Origin: Paraburkholderia youngii
GTDB lineage: Bacteria > Pseudomonadota > Gammaproteobacteria > Burkholderiales > Burkholderiaceae
DNA: 64,000 bases
Assembly: GCF_013366925.1 (NCBI RefSeq)
Contig: NZ_JAALDK010000001.1
Coordinates: forward strand, 1,433,089 to 1,497,088
Direction: 5' to 3'
The translations under genes were made by a program, and so were the position numbers. A model generated the notes under the pieces. It saw only the letters and a list, made by a program, of their open reading frames with translations, searched no databases and was not told the origin of the DNA. Below are positions 47,241-56,865 of this stretch, piece after piece. The first letter of the stretch is position 1, and each line of letters starts with the position of its first letter.

Positions 47241-48026
47241 TTCTCAGATTCCTCACGTCATTTACCAATACTCATTCTAGGGTGCGGTACGCTCGATCAT
47301 TCATTACTTGAGCAGCAAGGCCCTATAAACGTGTCTCATCAATTGACCCGCAAGAGCTCTGACAAATGCACACTCGGCATCAGCAAATGAGTCCCACGGG
47401 GTCACGGAACGCCGATTCTTCGACACGCAGCGAAGATGGCCGACGCCTCGCGATCGATGGCTTGAACGACGCAGCGCGCGGGTAGCTGCGCCTTACCGGT
47501 AGATCATTGCGCGACTGCTCAGTGTGCGGCAAAGGCCACACGGTCCACCTCGAGGGTGCGCTGGCTGATGACACGCCTGGCCATCCTGCCGCGGGCGCCA
47601 CCTGATCAGAGCCATGTGCACTGACCGGTGCGTAGTGCTGTACCGCTTTCCAATGGCCTTTCAATGGGTGATAAAGCCATTGAGTTGTCTCGGCGTAACG
47701 TGGACATACGCGGTGGTCTGACCGGTCCTCTTGTGATTGTGAAGTCCAACTTATTGATTGCTCATAATTCATTGCTTGTTGATCAAGCGATGTGCGGCGA
47801 GACTGATGCCACATTCAAAACAATTCCCTCTGCCGGAGACGCTGTATGACCGGAGCAGTGGTTTCGGTCGACGTTGCCCAGACTGCATGGATTCCGTACG
47901 TATGGGGGCTTAGTTCGGACAAGCCAGCAGGAAAGGCATAACGCGCGCGCCGGTACTTGGGTGTAACGAAGTGCGTTTGCGCGCGCCTTGATCTGGATCG
48001 ACTCACTTACATTAGCGACAGGCGAA
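47241..48026. other. Gap of about 790 bases with possible decayed coding
   Basis: Non-coding by eye. A 144-codon minus frame (47,380-47,814) and other open stretches show no family features, and the region may be a worn gene. The divergent promoters of the alcohol dehydrogenase (minus) and aldehyde dehydrogenase (plus) genes must lie here. AGGCGA is the site before the 48027 start. Confidence 0.4.
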
Positions 48027-49514
48027 ATGAAGACGTACCAGCATTGGATTAATGGAGCGTGGGTGAGTCCCGCGCGCGCTGAATGGCTCGATTCAGTGGA
48101 TCCGTACGACGGGAAGGTGTGGGCCCGGATTCCGCGGGGCAGCAGCCAAGATGCCGACCGCGCCGTGGCGGCTGCGTACGATGCGATGCACCACGGACCG
48201 TGGAGTCGCATGACTGCGACGGAGCGCGGAAAAATTCTTCGCCGGATCGGCGACCTGCTCGCGGATGCCAAAAACGCGCAGCGTTTGGCTGAAATCGAAT
48301 CCAAGGATAATGGCAAGATTCTCGCGGAGATGCAAGGGCAACTGAAGTACCTTCCTGAACACTGGTACTACTTTGCTGGCATGGCCGACAAGATTGAAGG
48401 CAGTGTGGTCCCTGTCGACAAGCCCGATATGCTCGCGATCACCTGTCGTGAGCCCGTTGGAGTAGTGGCAGCACTTACCGCGTGGAATTCCCCTTTGATG
48501 TTTTCCACCATCAAGTGTGCGCCGGCACTCGCGGCGGGCTGTTCTGTCGTACTGAAGCCGTCCGAGTACGCATCGGCAAATTCCCTTGAGTTCGCAGCGT
48601 TGACAAAGGAAGCGGGTCTGCCAGACGGGGTGATCAACGTTGTCACAGGGCTTGGACAGGAACTAGGTACGCCGCTGGTCGAGCATCCGGACGTGGCAAA
48701 GATCACGTTCACCGGCTCCGACGTGACCGGCGCCAAGGTATATGAAACCGCGGCACGCACGATGAAGCGGGTGTCGATGGAACTAGGAGGTAAATCACCG
48801 AACATTGTGTTCGACGACGCGGATCTCGAAAGCGCCTGCATCGGGGCGGTCGCCGGCATCTTCGGGGCGTCCGGGCAGATGTGTACTGCAGGTTCGAGGC
48901 TGCTGGTGCAGAACTCTATCCGACATGCCTTCACCGAACGTTTGCTCGGTATTGCACGCAAACTGAAGCTGGGTGATCCGATGCGCGCGGACACGGACAT
49001 CGGCCCGATTGCTACCCCACCTCAATTCGAGAAGGTTCTGCATTACATCGATCTCGCCAAAGCTGAGGGCGCCCAATGTATTCTCGGGGGAGAGGCTGCG
49101 AAGGGGGCGGGATTGGGCGCGGGACAATTCGTGAAACCCACGATATTTACTGATGTTTCGAGCAGCATGCGCATTGCCCAGGAAGAGGTATTTGGCCCCG
49201 TACTATTGATCATCGGCTTCGACACTGAGGACGACGCGATAAAAATTGGCAATGACGTCATCTACGGGCTGGCGGCCGGAGTGTGGACGCGAGACGTGGG
49301 GCGCGCAATTCGGATGTCGAAGGCGCTAAGGGCCGGGATGGTCTGGGTCAACACGTACCGAGCCTACAGCTTCACGACGCCAATTGGCGGAATGAAACAA
49401 TCGGGCCTTGGGCGCGAGAGCGGAATGGAGGCGATCAACGATTACCTCGAAACGAAAAGCATCATGATTTCAACTGCGTCGAGCACGCCGGAAAATCCTT
49501 TCGTTCAACGATGA
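48027..49514 (+). CDS. Aldehyde dehydrogenase (NAD(P)-dependent)
   Basis: A 495-residue enzyme. The catalytic Cys lies in GQMCTAGSR and the general-base Glu in VSMELGGKSP; the NAD site is FTGSDVTGAKVYE, and the PWN-type oxyanion loop is AWNSPLM. The C-terminal TTPIGGMKQSGLGRE is classic. The closest type is the aromatic/betaine-like ALDH group. It reads plus-strand into the GMC oxidoreductase gene (about 420 bases later), so it can serve the same pathway as the GMC and Zn-alcohol dehydrogenases by taking aldehydes to acids. Confidence 0.92.
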   Translation: MKTYQHWINGAWVSPARAEWLDSVDPYDGKVWARIPRGSSQDADRAVAAAYDAMHHGPWSRMTATERGKILRRIGDLLADAKNAQRLAEIESKDNGKILAEMQGQLKYLPEHWYYFAGMADKIEGSVVPVDKPDMLAITCREPVGVVAALTAWNSPLMFSTIKCAPALAAGCSVVLKPSEYASANSLEFAALTKEAGLPDGVINVVTGLGQELGTPLVEHPDVAKITFTGSDVTGAKVYETAARTMKRVSMELGGKSPNIVFDDADLESACIGAVAGIFGASGQMCTAGSRLLVQNSIRHAFTERLLGIARKLKLGDPMRADTDIGPIATPPQFEKVLHYIDLAKAEGAQCILGGEAAKGAGLGAGQFVKPTIFTDVSSSMRIAQEEVFGPVLLIIGFDTEDDAIKIGNDVIYGLAAGVWTRDVGRAIRMSKALRAGMVWVNTYRAYSFTTPIGGMKQSGLGRESGMEAINDYLETKSIMISTASSTPENPFVQR

Positions 49515-49936
49515 TCCGACATTTGATCGTGGACTAGTTTCGAATCTTTCGATCTGCGTGCCTCACTGACAACAACCAGGGAACGCGATAGCACAGTGCA
49601 ATCAGGACATAAGCCCGAACAGGCATCGGCCTTGACGCTTTAAACATGTCAAGCCGTCCCGACCTATGGCGGCGGCCGTGGATCCTTTTTGGGACATGAG
49701 CAGGATGTTCGTTCCAATCCTGTCTTGAACGCTTGCATCGAGAGATGCCCAGACCAGTCCGCCGAACCATTTCTCCACCACCAGTCGCAGCCGCATCGGC
49801 GACAAACCACTAAGCGACCCAATTCCCTGCCGCTGGTAGGAAAACGCCAGTGTCGGACGCACGCCGCCCCGACCTCTGAACATAGTTGCACGCACGGATT
49901 AGAGACAAAGTGAATTACGTGGATCGAGATTCAAAC
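49515..49936. other. Gap of about 420 bases
   Basis: No gene is accepted. Minus frames stay open to about 100 codons (49,602-49,895; KWFGGLVWASLDASVQDRIG) but lack a ribosome site or family features. The region is worth a similarity search as a remnant. Confidence 0.35.
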
Positions 49937-51535
49937 ATGTGGGACGACATTGTCGTCGGTGCGGGAAGCGCGGGCTGCGTCGTGGCTGCTCGCCTCAGCG
50001 AGAACCCCTCGCGGCGCGTTCTCGTCCTTGAGGCCGGCCCCCCGGATGTATGGCTCATGAAACCGTTCGGCCTCAGCTATTATCTTGACTTCTCACGCTT
50101 CGAGTGGGGCTATTGGTCCCAGTCCGACTCCACTCGCAATATGCGAACCGACCATTGGCGGCGCGGACGCGTTGTGGGCGGCAGCGGTAGTATCAATGGC
50201 ATGAACTATGTGCGCGGCGCCCGTGCCGACTACGACCGTTGGGCTGCCATGGGCAACGTCGGCTGGTCGGCCGATGACGTCATGCCTCTGTTCCGGGACA
50301 TGGAGCGTTGCGAGCCCGGCTACCATTCGCCGCCTGACTACTCAATCCGTGGCGATTCTGGTCCGCTGCCCATCCGGGAGGTGCGGCACTGCCATCCGCT
50401 CACGGAGGCGTTTCTCGATGCTGCACAAGCGGCCGGCATTCCGCGCACACACGATTTCAACGGTGCGCAGCAAGAAGGGGTTGGCTACGGACAATTCAAC
50501 CAGCACCGCGGAATGCGAGTCAGTTCGGCCGATGCATGGCTCAAACCGGCGTTGCAGCGCAAGAACCTGAAGCTGGTCACGGATGCGCTCGTACACAAAC
50601 TACTGGTAAAGGAAGGTAGGGTTACGGGCGTCACCTACGAGCGCGATGGCGTCGTGCACGAGGCCCGGGCTGGCCGCGTCATCTTGTGCGGCGGAGCGAT
50701 CAATACGCCACAGCTTCTGATGCTATCGGGCATCGGCGATGGAGCGGAACTGCAAGCGCTTGGCGTCAATGTTGTTCTGCATCAGCCTGGCGTTGGACGC
50801 AACTTGATGGAGCACCCCCTCATTAGGCCGAGTTGGCGCGTGAAGCGGCCGAGCTACAGCCCAACAAGCAACTGGTTGCGAATGGCAGGCTTTGGAGCCA
50901 AGTTCTTGTTGACGGGGCAAGGACCGCTTGCCACGATTACAGAGGCCATGGGATTCCTGAGGACTTCAAGCACGGAACCCATACCGGATGTACATATGCT
51001 CTTCTCGGTCGCAGGCGCGGTCAACGACGACGAGCTCAAGTTCTACAAGAGCTTGAAGGTGCTGCCCTATCCTTCGTTCTCAATGGTGCTCGACAAGAGC
51101 TATCCCTTGAGCCGGGGCACCATCCGCCTCGCCAGCGCGGACCCTAAGACAGCGCCGTTAATCGAACCCAACCTTCTGGGAAATTCCGGAGATGTGGAAA
51201 CGTTGGTGAAAGCGATAGGACTTCTGCGTCGTATCGTCTCCAAGTCGCCGTTGGCCGATATGGTGATGGAGGAGGTCGAACCAGGCCCACACGCTACCTC
51301 CGAAGCCGCGCTGGTCGAGTACGTGAAGGCCCGCGCCGGGCTGGCGTACCACGCGTCGGGCACCTGCCGCATGGGAGTCGACGACATGGCAGTAGTGACG
51401 CCCGACCTCAAGGTAAGAGGACTGGAGAACCTCTGGATCGCCGATGCGTCGGTGATGCCTGACCTGATCAGCGGAAACATCAACGCGGCGTGCATGATGA
51501 TCGGCGAGAAGCTGGGGCGGCAACTCAAAAACTGA
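49937..51535 (+). CDS. GMC-family FAD oxidoreductase (choline dehydrogenase-like)
   Basis: A 532-residue flavoprotein. The FAD motif is IVVGAGSAGCVVAARLSENP (residues 4-23), followed by the GMC signature GRVVGGSGSINGMNYVRG and the second signature GAINTPQLLMLSGIG. The active-site His pair lies in YHASGTCRMG and the late SGNINAACMMIGEKLG segment (Asn at the His/Asn position). It oxidises primary alcohols to aldehydes and passes electrons to quinone or oxygen. The ATG at 49937 lacks a clear ribosome site; a GTG at 49910 is possible. It lies downstream of the aldehyde dehydrogenase. Confidence 0.9.
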   Translation: MWDDIVVGAGSAGCVVAARLSENPSRRVLVLEAGPPDVWLMKPFGLSYYLDFSRFEWGYWSQSDSTRNMRTDHWRRGRVVGGSGSINGMNYVRGARADYDRWAAMGNVGWSADDVMPLFRDMERCEPGYHSPPDYSIRGDSGPLPIREVRHCHPLTEAFLDAAQAAGIPRTHDFNGAQQEGVGYGQFNQHRGMRVSSADAWLKPALQRKNLKLVTDALVHKLLVKEGRVTGVTYERDGVVHEARAGRVILCGGAINTPQLLMLSGIGDGAELQALGVNVVLHQPGVGRNLMEHPLIRPSWRVKRPSYSPTSNWLRMAGFGAKFLLTGQGPLATITEAMGFLRTSSTEPIPDVHMLFSVAGAVNDDELKFYKSLKVLPYPSFSMVLDKSYPLSRGTIRLASADPKTAPLIEPNLLGNSGDVETLVKAIGLLRRIVSKSPLADMVMEEVEPGPHATSEAALVEYVKARAGLAYHASGTCRMGVDDMAVVTPDLKVRGLENLWIADASVMPDLISGNINAACMMIGEKLGRQLKN

Positions 51536-51679
51536 TAGGTGCGAAAACCAAGCTGGCTGCACTCAGCCTGCCAACTGCCCTGAGGAACCTGGGCTTGAGC
51601 ACGTAAATCGATGGGGCAATGGGAGTTCGGGGGACGGAGACCGCGCCAAAGCGGCGCACTATGGCGCGATATTGTCAGC

Positions 51680-51885
51680 GTGACTGTTGACCGCGAGCGT
51701 CGGATACCATCGCTCGATGCGTGTTCTCAATTGGTAATTCAGGACCACCGTCCTCACCCGCAGAAGAGATGCGCGAGTGCGGGCCGCCACGCCATCTGCT
51801 GCCGCTTCACAAAGCGCTTGCTGACCACCTGGTTGACCGCCGATTCGACGAAGCTCGAGGTAATCGGCCCCCATGACGGTAGCGG
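51680..51885 (-). pseudogene. C-terminal transposase remnant
   Basis: The minus frame reads PITSSFVESAVNQVVSKRFV, then KRQQMAWRPALAHLF, then after a frame change LLRVRTVVLNYQLRTRIERW and YPTLA. The pattern ESAVNQVVSKR..KxQQM.W....HLLL.VRT.VLN is one I associate with C-termini of a Burkholderiales transposase group (family name uncertain). The body of the transposase is absent. It directly abuts the SDR stump. Confidence 0.5.
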
Positions 51886-52008
51886 TCTCCGATCGCTGTC
51901 TGCCAAAGCTACAGCAGCCCCCTCCTCCCACAACCATCGCACACACGCTAGACCGATACCACACGCAGCACCTGTGGTGGCAACCACCTTTCCTTCGAAT
52001 CGCTTCAT
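51886..52008 (-). pseudogene. SDR gene truncated after about 40 residues
   Basis: MKRFEGKVVATTGAACGIGL, then ACVRWLWEEGAAVALADSD, is the start of an SDR: the cofactor motif TGAACGIG and the second beta strand ending in ADSD are present. After ADSDRR the sequence changes to transposase-like residues, so the catalytic half is lost. It lies about 100 bases after the MmgE/PrpD gene on the same strand and was probably its co-transcribed partner. Confidence 0.7.
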
Positions 52009-52110
52009 GGTAATTTCTCTTATCGTACCGAACGCATATAGAAAATATCTGTTCCGTTGAAATCTCTCAAGTGCGACGCGAAGGCACCACCCGTGTACGA
52101 ACGGGGCATG

Positions 52111-53493
52111 CTAAGAAAACGTACTGAGGAAGGCGCTCGTATTGTCAAGTGATTCAAGATTGAGCACCAGGTCGATTGCTCTTTCAGTTCTCTCTCGGGA
52201 CAGAGGGTTGGCCGCAACCGACGCACAGTCGCGGAACTTCGCGGCGATCTGCTCCCACGACATTGGCGCTTCGGGGCTGCCCGGCACGTTGTCACCAATC
52301 CGAGCGAAGCGCCGGCCGTCGCGCGTCAAAATCTCCATGCGCCCATCGGGGATCTTCACCTTCCAGTCAAGACTGCTGTCTTCCAGGGGGACAACCTTCT
52401 GGGCGATTGCAAGCACCTGCGGGTCATGAAGGGCTGCGGCGCTGAAATCGGATATTCGAATCTGGCCACGCGTCGCCGCCAAGGCCACACAGAATGGGAG
52501 ACTGAATTTCGCATCGACGAGTGTCCCCGGCGTGCGGCGAAGATCCAACGGATAGCACATGCGTTGGTGAAAATCCCCGACGAACACCTTGATCTGCTGG
52601 ATGTCGCACGCTTTCAGACCATGTTCTCTCATCAATTCGATTGTCGCGTGGATGTATGTATGCACATTCCCAACAGCCGGCCACGCCTTGTAAAGCATTG
52701 ACGCGCCCAGGTAGTCTCTGCCCAACCCCTCGACCATCTTGTCGCGTTCGTATTTCCCTCCGAAGTAGACATTGAAAATGCCTGCCTTCGCCTCGAAGAG
52801 ATTCGCGACACCGGTTATACCCTTCTCAGCCAGGAGCACCGCCAATACCGCGCCTTGCGCTGTAAACCCGGCATACATACCGCGCAGGTCGCTTCCAATG
52901 CCAAAAATAACCTCCATGGTCCCGCTAGACTGCATGCTGGCAATCCCGAGCGCGTGCGAGATCTGCTCTCGAGACAACCTCTGAATATAAGCAGCCGCAG
53001 CGGTTGCAGAGAACGCGCCAACGACCGACGAAAGGTTCCAGTCCTGACGCCACTCCACATTGCAGCGCAAGCGGACGAACAGATCCTGACCAATCGCTAC
53101 ACTGGTGATCAGGTCACGACCGGATATCGCCCCTTTACGTTCTGCGAGCGCGAGTGCCGCCGGAACCACGGAGCTGTCCGGGTGCGCCCCCCAGGGTGTC
53201 TGATCATCAAAATCAAGACAGTGCGCCATCACGCCGTTTGCGAAAGCTGCCGACTGCGCTGGGACCTTTCCTCCGAACCCGAACACAGACGACTCCTCAC
53301 GCCCTCCCGCATCTAAAACGACATCGGCGACCCCTCGCACAGCCGGCTCCATACCGCTGCCGGCGAGAGTTACACCCGCAATGTCAAGGATGGACTTTTT
53401 TGCCGCATCGACGGCTGCTTTGGAAAGATCTTCGAAGCGGGTCTTCCCAACGTGGTTCGCGAATACGTGGCAAAGGTCAGGACTGTATAGCAT
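52111..53493 (-). CDS. MmgE/PrpD family protein
   Basis: A 460-residue protein of the 2-methylcitrate dehydratase-like family: KKSILDIAGVTLAGSGMEPA, CLDFDDQTPWGAHPDSSVVPA, LGIASMQSSGTMEV and AWPAVGNVHTYIHATIELM are family stretches. The family includes dehydratases, epimerases and cis-aconitate decarboxylase, all acting on carboxylic acids in the cytoplasm. The start at 53493 (MLYSPDLCHVF) is chosen because an upstream extension to 53631 gives 46 unusual residues. It is divergent from the LysR gene at 53656, about 160 bases apart, and probably controlled by it. The substrate is not determinable. Confidence 0.88.
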   Translation of the reverse strand: MLYSPDLCHVFANHVGKTRFEDLSKAAVDAAKKSILDIAGVTLAGSGMEPAVRGVADVVLDAGGREESSVFGFGGKVPAQSAAFANGVMAHCLDFDDQTPWGAHPDSSVVPAALALAERKGAISGRDLITSVAIGQDLFVRLRCNVEWRQDWNLSSVVGAFSATAAAAYIQRLSREQISHALGIASMQSSGTMEVIFGIGSDLRGMYAGFTAQGAVLAVLLAEKGITGVANLFEAKAGIFNVYFGGKYERDKMVEGLGRDYLGASMLYKAWPAVGNVHTYIHATIELMREHGLKACDIQQIKVFVGDFHQRMCYPLDLRRTPGTLVDAKFSLPFCVALAATRGQIRISDFSAAALHDPQVLAIAQKVVPLEDSSLDWKVKIPDGRMEILTRDGRRFARIGDNVPGSPEAPMSWEQIAAKFRDCASVAANPLSRERTERAIDLVLNLESLDNTSAFLSTFS

Positions 53494-53655
53494 AATGGAT
53501 TGGGATATAGGTTGATAAGGCACCAGGATAATCGCCCATTCGTCCTTCCGGAACACTTGTAGAAGAGTTTTATGGGAGATGTACCGATGAACAAGCGATG
53601 AATCGTGATGTTTCGTTAAGAGTCGTTTCATAATCTAAATACGTCTCCCGACACC

Positions 53656-54573
53656 ATGGGCCTTCCTAGATTTACCCCGAGACAGCTCGGCGCTTTCGTA
53701 GCAGTTGCTGACGTCCGCAGTTTTGCAAAAGCAGGCGAGCGGATGAGCCTGTCCGCATCCGCGGTCAGCCAACTGGTCAGCGAGCTCGAGACATCAATAG
53801 GTTTTCGACTTTTTGATCGCACGACCCGAAGCGTGTCCGTTTCGCCGGCCGGGCGCGAATTTTATTCATCTGCCAAAAGCGCACTGGCACATCTTGAACT
53901 TGCAGAGGCGGCGGCGGAGGACATTCGGAATCGAGCTGCCGGGATCGTCCGTATTTCGGCACCCTTAATCTTGGCCAGTACCGTCTTGCCGGCGGCGATC
54001 AAGGCTTACCGTGAGTGCCAACCAAAGGTTCTTGTCCGAATTCGTGATACCGCAGTAGAGAACCTACTGAGTACGGTCAAGAGCGCTGCTGTCGATTTCG
54101 CCATTGGATCAGACCAAGCGGTGACGGAGGACGTCGTCCGCTTCGATATAGTTCAGAGCGCCTGGGTGCTTTGGTTCGCTCCCGATAGCCCGATGGTTGA
54201 ACATCGTGAAATCTCCTGGGCTGAATTGAGGCAGTACCCTTTGGTTGTGGCAGGGCGCGACTATGAGCGGACAATCTCACTCACGCAAGCTGAATATGTC
54301 GAAAGCGAACAAATCACACCAATCGAGATCGTCGACAACATTAGCACTGCCTTCGGCATGGCTGCCGAGGGACTTGCCTTCACGATTGCTCCAGCATACG
54401 TTGGCATTCTCGGCCGTCGATTCGGCTTGGTATCGCGGCCGATAGTTAACCCCGAAGTCATGAGGCAGGTTTGCCTCTACCACTCATCGAACCGCGCCCT
54501 GTCGCCAGCGGCCGAGGGCTTCCGCGAGCATCTGATTAGATGGTTTGCCAGGAGTGAACTTCTCCGTGGATGA
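53656..54573 (+). CDS. LysR-family transcriptional regulator (third copy)
   Basis: A 305-residue regulator. HTH AFVAVADVRSFAKAGERMSLS, then AVSQLVSELETSIGFRLFDR, is followed by an effector domain from RAAGIVRISAPLILASTVLP. It is divergent from the MmgE/PrpD gene and is followed, about 300 bases later, by the amidohydrolase on the same strand. By the usual LysR habit it should regulate the PrpD gene; a link to the amidohydrolase is possible. The inducer is unknown. Confidence 0.9.
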   Translation: MGLPRFTPRQLGAFVAVADVRSFAKAGERMSLSASAVSQLVSELETSIGFRLFDRTTRSVSVSPAGREFYSSAKSALAHLELAEAAAEDIRNRAAGIVRISAPLILASTVLPAAIKAYRECQPKVLVRIRDTAVENLLSTVKSAAVDFAIGSDQAVTEDVVRFDIVQSAWVLWFAPDSPMVEHREISWAELRQYPLVVAGRDYERTISLTQAEYVESEQITPIEIVDNISTAFGMAAEGLAFTIAPAYVGILGRRFGLVSRPIVNPEVMRQVCLYHSSNRALSPAAEGFREHLIRWFARSELLRG

Positions 54574-54870
54574 ACGTCGATCGCCGCGGTGCGCGCACGG
54601 GAGTATAGGCTGCTGCGCATACCCGCAAGCTTAGCTGCGTCCTCAAGCATGCTTTTACTGCCCGCTGTCGTAGATAAGCGCCGCTTATCGATACACAAAC
54701 AAAAACCAGCAATTCCAGCCGCGTTTTCATGTACGCTCGGACGTTAATCCTACGTTCCAGCTGCGGCTCGGCGTCGTTTTACAGCCAGCGGTGACGCTCA
54801 CGAAAATGCAGATCTCGTGCGATGTCGCAACGAGCCCAGACTTCAAAATCCATCATGTCAAACCAGTTAC

Positions 54871-55758
54871 ATGATTGACTTCCCCATCATCGACTCACAC
54901 ATCCACCTGATCGACCGAGAGCGCTTTGGCTACTCGTGGTCCAGTGGCTCATCATGGGCGACCGGCGCAACCAAACTTAATCGTAGTTGGACTGCCGACG
55001 ATCTTTCGAGCGATTCTGCCCCCTACCATGTCGAGGGCTTCGTTGTAGTTGAGGCAGACGTGGACATGCCGCAGTATCTCGACGAAGCAGCGTGGATCAC
55101 TCAGACTGCGGCGCACGACGCCAGAATCCTTGCCTGCGTCGCCTGCCTACCGCTGGAGAAAGGTGTCTCTATCGAGCCAGAAATCGCTCGTATTGCCAGT
55201 CTGCCGGCCGTTCGGGGCGTACGACGCCTCATTCAGAATATGCCCGACTCGTCCATAATCTTGCAGCGCTCCTTCGTAGACGCCGTCAATCTGCTGCCCA
55301 GGTACGACCTCACCTTCGATCTTTGCATCGATCCGCACCAGTTTGCGCACACCGTAGAGCTGGTAGGGCGTTGTCCGTCGGTGTCTTTTGTGCTCGATCA
55401 CATGGCTAAACCAGAAGTGAAGGAGAAACGTCTCGACTTTTGGCGTGAGCAACTATACAAGATAGCAGCGTTCCCAAACGTTGTGTGCAAGATATCTGGA
55501 CTCTTGACGCAGGCTGACCATCAAGAATGGAGAGAAGAACAGGTACTCCCGCTGATTGACGATGTCATCAACTGCTTTGGTGTGGACCGCGTCCTCTTTG
55601 GAGGTGATTGGCCGGTACTCGAACTGGCCGCGACTTATCGTCAATGGGTAAGTCTTGTCGACCGATCAACACGTTATATGTCTCGTGAAGACCGACTGAA
55701 AATCTTTCGCGGTAATGCGATCAAGACGTATCGCCTCGACCATTGCGCTACGCCATAG
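54871..55758 (+). CDS. Amidohydrolase family 2 (lactonase-like) protein
   Basis: A 295-residue TIM-barrel hydrolase. The N-terminal metal pair is in FPIIDSHIHL (His 10 and His 12), later VLDHMAKPEVK (His), and FGGDWPVLEL carries the last Asp. These are the signatures of the family that includes 2-pyrone-4,6-dicarboxylate hydrolase and sugar-acid lactonases. It probably opens a lactone ring; which lactone is unknown. The start at 54871 lacks a clear ribosome site. It stands between a LysR gene and the toxin-antitoxin pair. Confidence 0.87.
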   Translation: MIDFPIIDSHIHLIDRERFGYSWSSGSSWATGATKLNRSWTADDLSSDSAPYHVEGFVVVEADVDMPQYLDEAAWITQTAAHDARILACVACLPLEKGVSIEPEIARIASLPAVRGVRRLIQNMPDSSIILQRSFVDAVNLLPRYDLTFDLCIDPHQFAHTVELVGRCPSVSFVLDHMAKPEVKEKRLDFWREQLYKIAAFPNVVCKISGLLTQADHQEWREEQVLPLIDDVINCFGVDRVLFGGDWPVLELAATYRQWVSLVDRSTRYMSREDRLKIFRGNAIKTYRLDHCATP

Positions 55759-55851
55759 AAAGGTGTGCCGTAACCAAACCTCGTATGGACAAATCGAAGC
55801 CGATGACGAGGGGCCAACGACAAACCCGCCGTTCGGCCTAGGCCGCTGCGC

Positions 55852-56241
55852 TCACCAAATTGAGTCTACGTAGGTGTGCGTTCGTAAATAAGCGTCTGGA
55901 GTAATGAGGGCACCACCAAGCGCAATGGTCGTGGCAACGATGACTTTTTGATGGGACGTGAGCGGCACCGAAATGTTCGCCGCCCGTACGGCGATCGAGA
56001 AATCGACGGGAATCACGCGCATTCCCTCTATCGTAGCCAATGTCAACAGCCAGCTTCGGGTGCTCACCGACAATGCGAGTCGCCCGTCTTCAATGAACTT
56101 GCCGACATCAAGCACACTGATGCTCGAAATCGCAATTTCGCTCGCTTCCATTCCACGCTCGACTGCCTCACGAGCTGCTACGCTCAGCTTGCCCTGGTCG
56201 CACAGCCACAGCAGCAAGGCGCAAGTATCGAGCACAATCAT
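55852..56241 (-). CDS. PIN-domain toxin (VapC-like)
   Basis: A 129-residue PIN ribonuclease. The N-terminal acidic residue is in VLDTCALLLWLCD, a second in SSISVLDVGKFIEDG, and the late pair in ATTIALGGALITPDAYL. The HTCALL-like opening matches PIN proteins next to Phd-type antitoxins. It cleaves RNA when free of its antitoxin. The ATG at 56241 follows GAGAG and lies 12 bases after the antitoxin stop; a TTG start at 56256 would overlap the antitoxin. It is co-transcribed with the antitoxin. Confidence 0.85.
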   Translation of the reverse strand: MIVLDTCALLLWLCDQGKLSVAAREAVERGMEASEIAISSISVLDVGKFIEDGRLALSVSTRSWLLTLATIEGMRVIPVDFSIAVRAANISVPLTSHQKVIVATTIALGGALITPDAYLRTHTYVDSIW

Positions 56242-56252
56242 GGAGCGCTCTC

Positions 56253-56471
56253 TCAACTCTGAGTTAGGTCGGGTGTGGCTTCCGGATCGAAGTACACGAT
56301 TCCAGCACGAAGAACGTCTATCGGATCATCGCGACCCGACGTATAACGGCGAATTTCTACGGTTGGCTTGCCACGACTCGTCACAACCACCTTTTCACCC
56401 AGAGCCTCGACTTGGCGGAACAGTTCACAAGCTTTAGCCTTAAACGTCGCCTTCGAGATGCGCTTTTCCAT
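56253..56471 (-). CDS. Phd/YefM-type antitoxin
   Basis: A 72-residue antitoxin: SKATFKAKACELFRQVEALG, then EKVVVTSRGKPTVEIRRY is the Phd DNA-binding fold, and the last 25 residues (DPIDVLRAGIVYFDPE) should wrap the toxin. It lies directly upstream of the PIN toxin and autoregulates the pair by family habit. It may help keep the island in the chromosome. Confidence 0.87.
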   Translation of the reverse strand: MEKRISKATFKAKACELFRQVEALGEKVVVTSRGKPTVEIRRYTSGRDDPIDVLRAGIVYFDPEATPDLTQS

Positions 56472-56865
56472 CTTATCTCCCCGATGTCACTCACCGCATT
56501 GCTGCTACTAGCTGCTTACAAAAACCCCACTTTTATCCGCAACGGTTGGTCGAGGCAAGCGCGCGAGAAGCACCACTCGGTGGATTACAAAGGAAATCTT
56601 CCGATTCCCCAACCCGTAACTCCACGTCACAACTCCCAATGGCTACTAGCCGTCTATGCAACAATATCACTGGAATGTTGCACGGCGCGGCAGACCCCGC
56701 GCTGCACTTCGTTTGATTCCTTCGAAAACGTGGAGCCGGGCGATCACTTCACGGTGCGTCGGGCAACGCCTAAGAGCCCCCAGCGGCCGTAACCGGTCAT
56801 CCGCTAGCCAACGGGGGCCACCCAAACACCGTAAATAGCCTTGTGACCCTCCCCGCCCACACCAC
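56472..56865. other. Gap of about 390 bases
   Basis: Between the antitoxin start and the end of the first binding-protein gene (all minus). No coding frame or clear terminator was seen. The antitoxin promoter should lie near 56,480-56,560. Confidence 0.4.

Noticed and set aside
35391..55758. Complete non-phosphorylative L-fucose or L-rhamnose pathway
   Set aside because: FAA-family, SDR, lactonase-like, ALDH and ribose-type ABC genes are present, but no sugar-acid dehydratase is seen and the genes are split over several operons with P450 and Mo enzymes, so the assignment is not supported.
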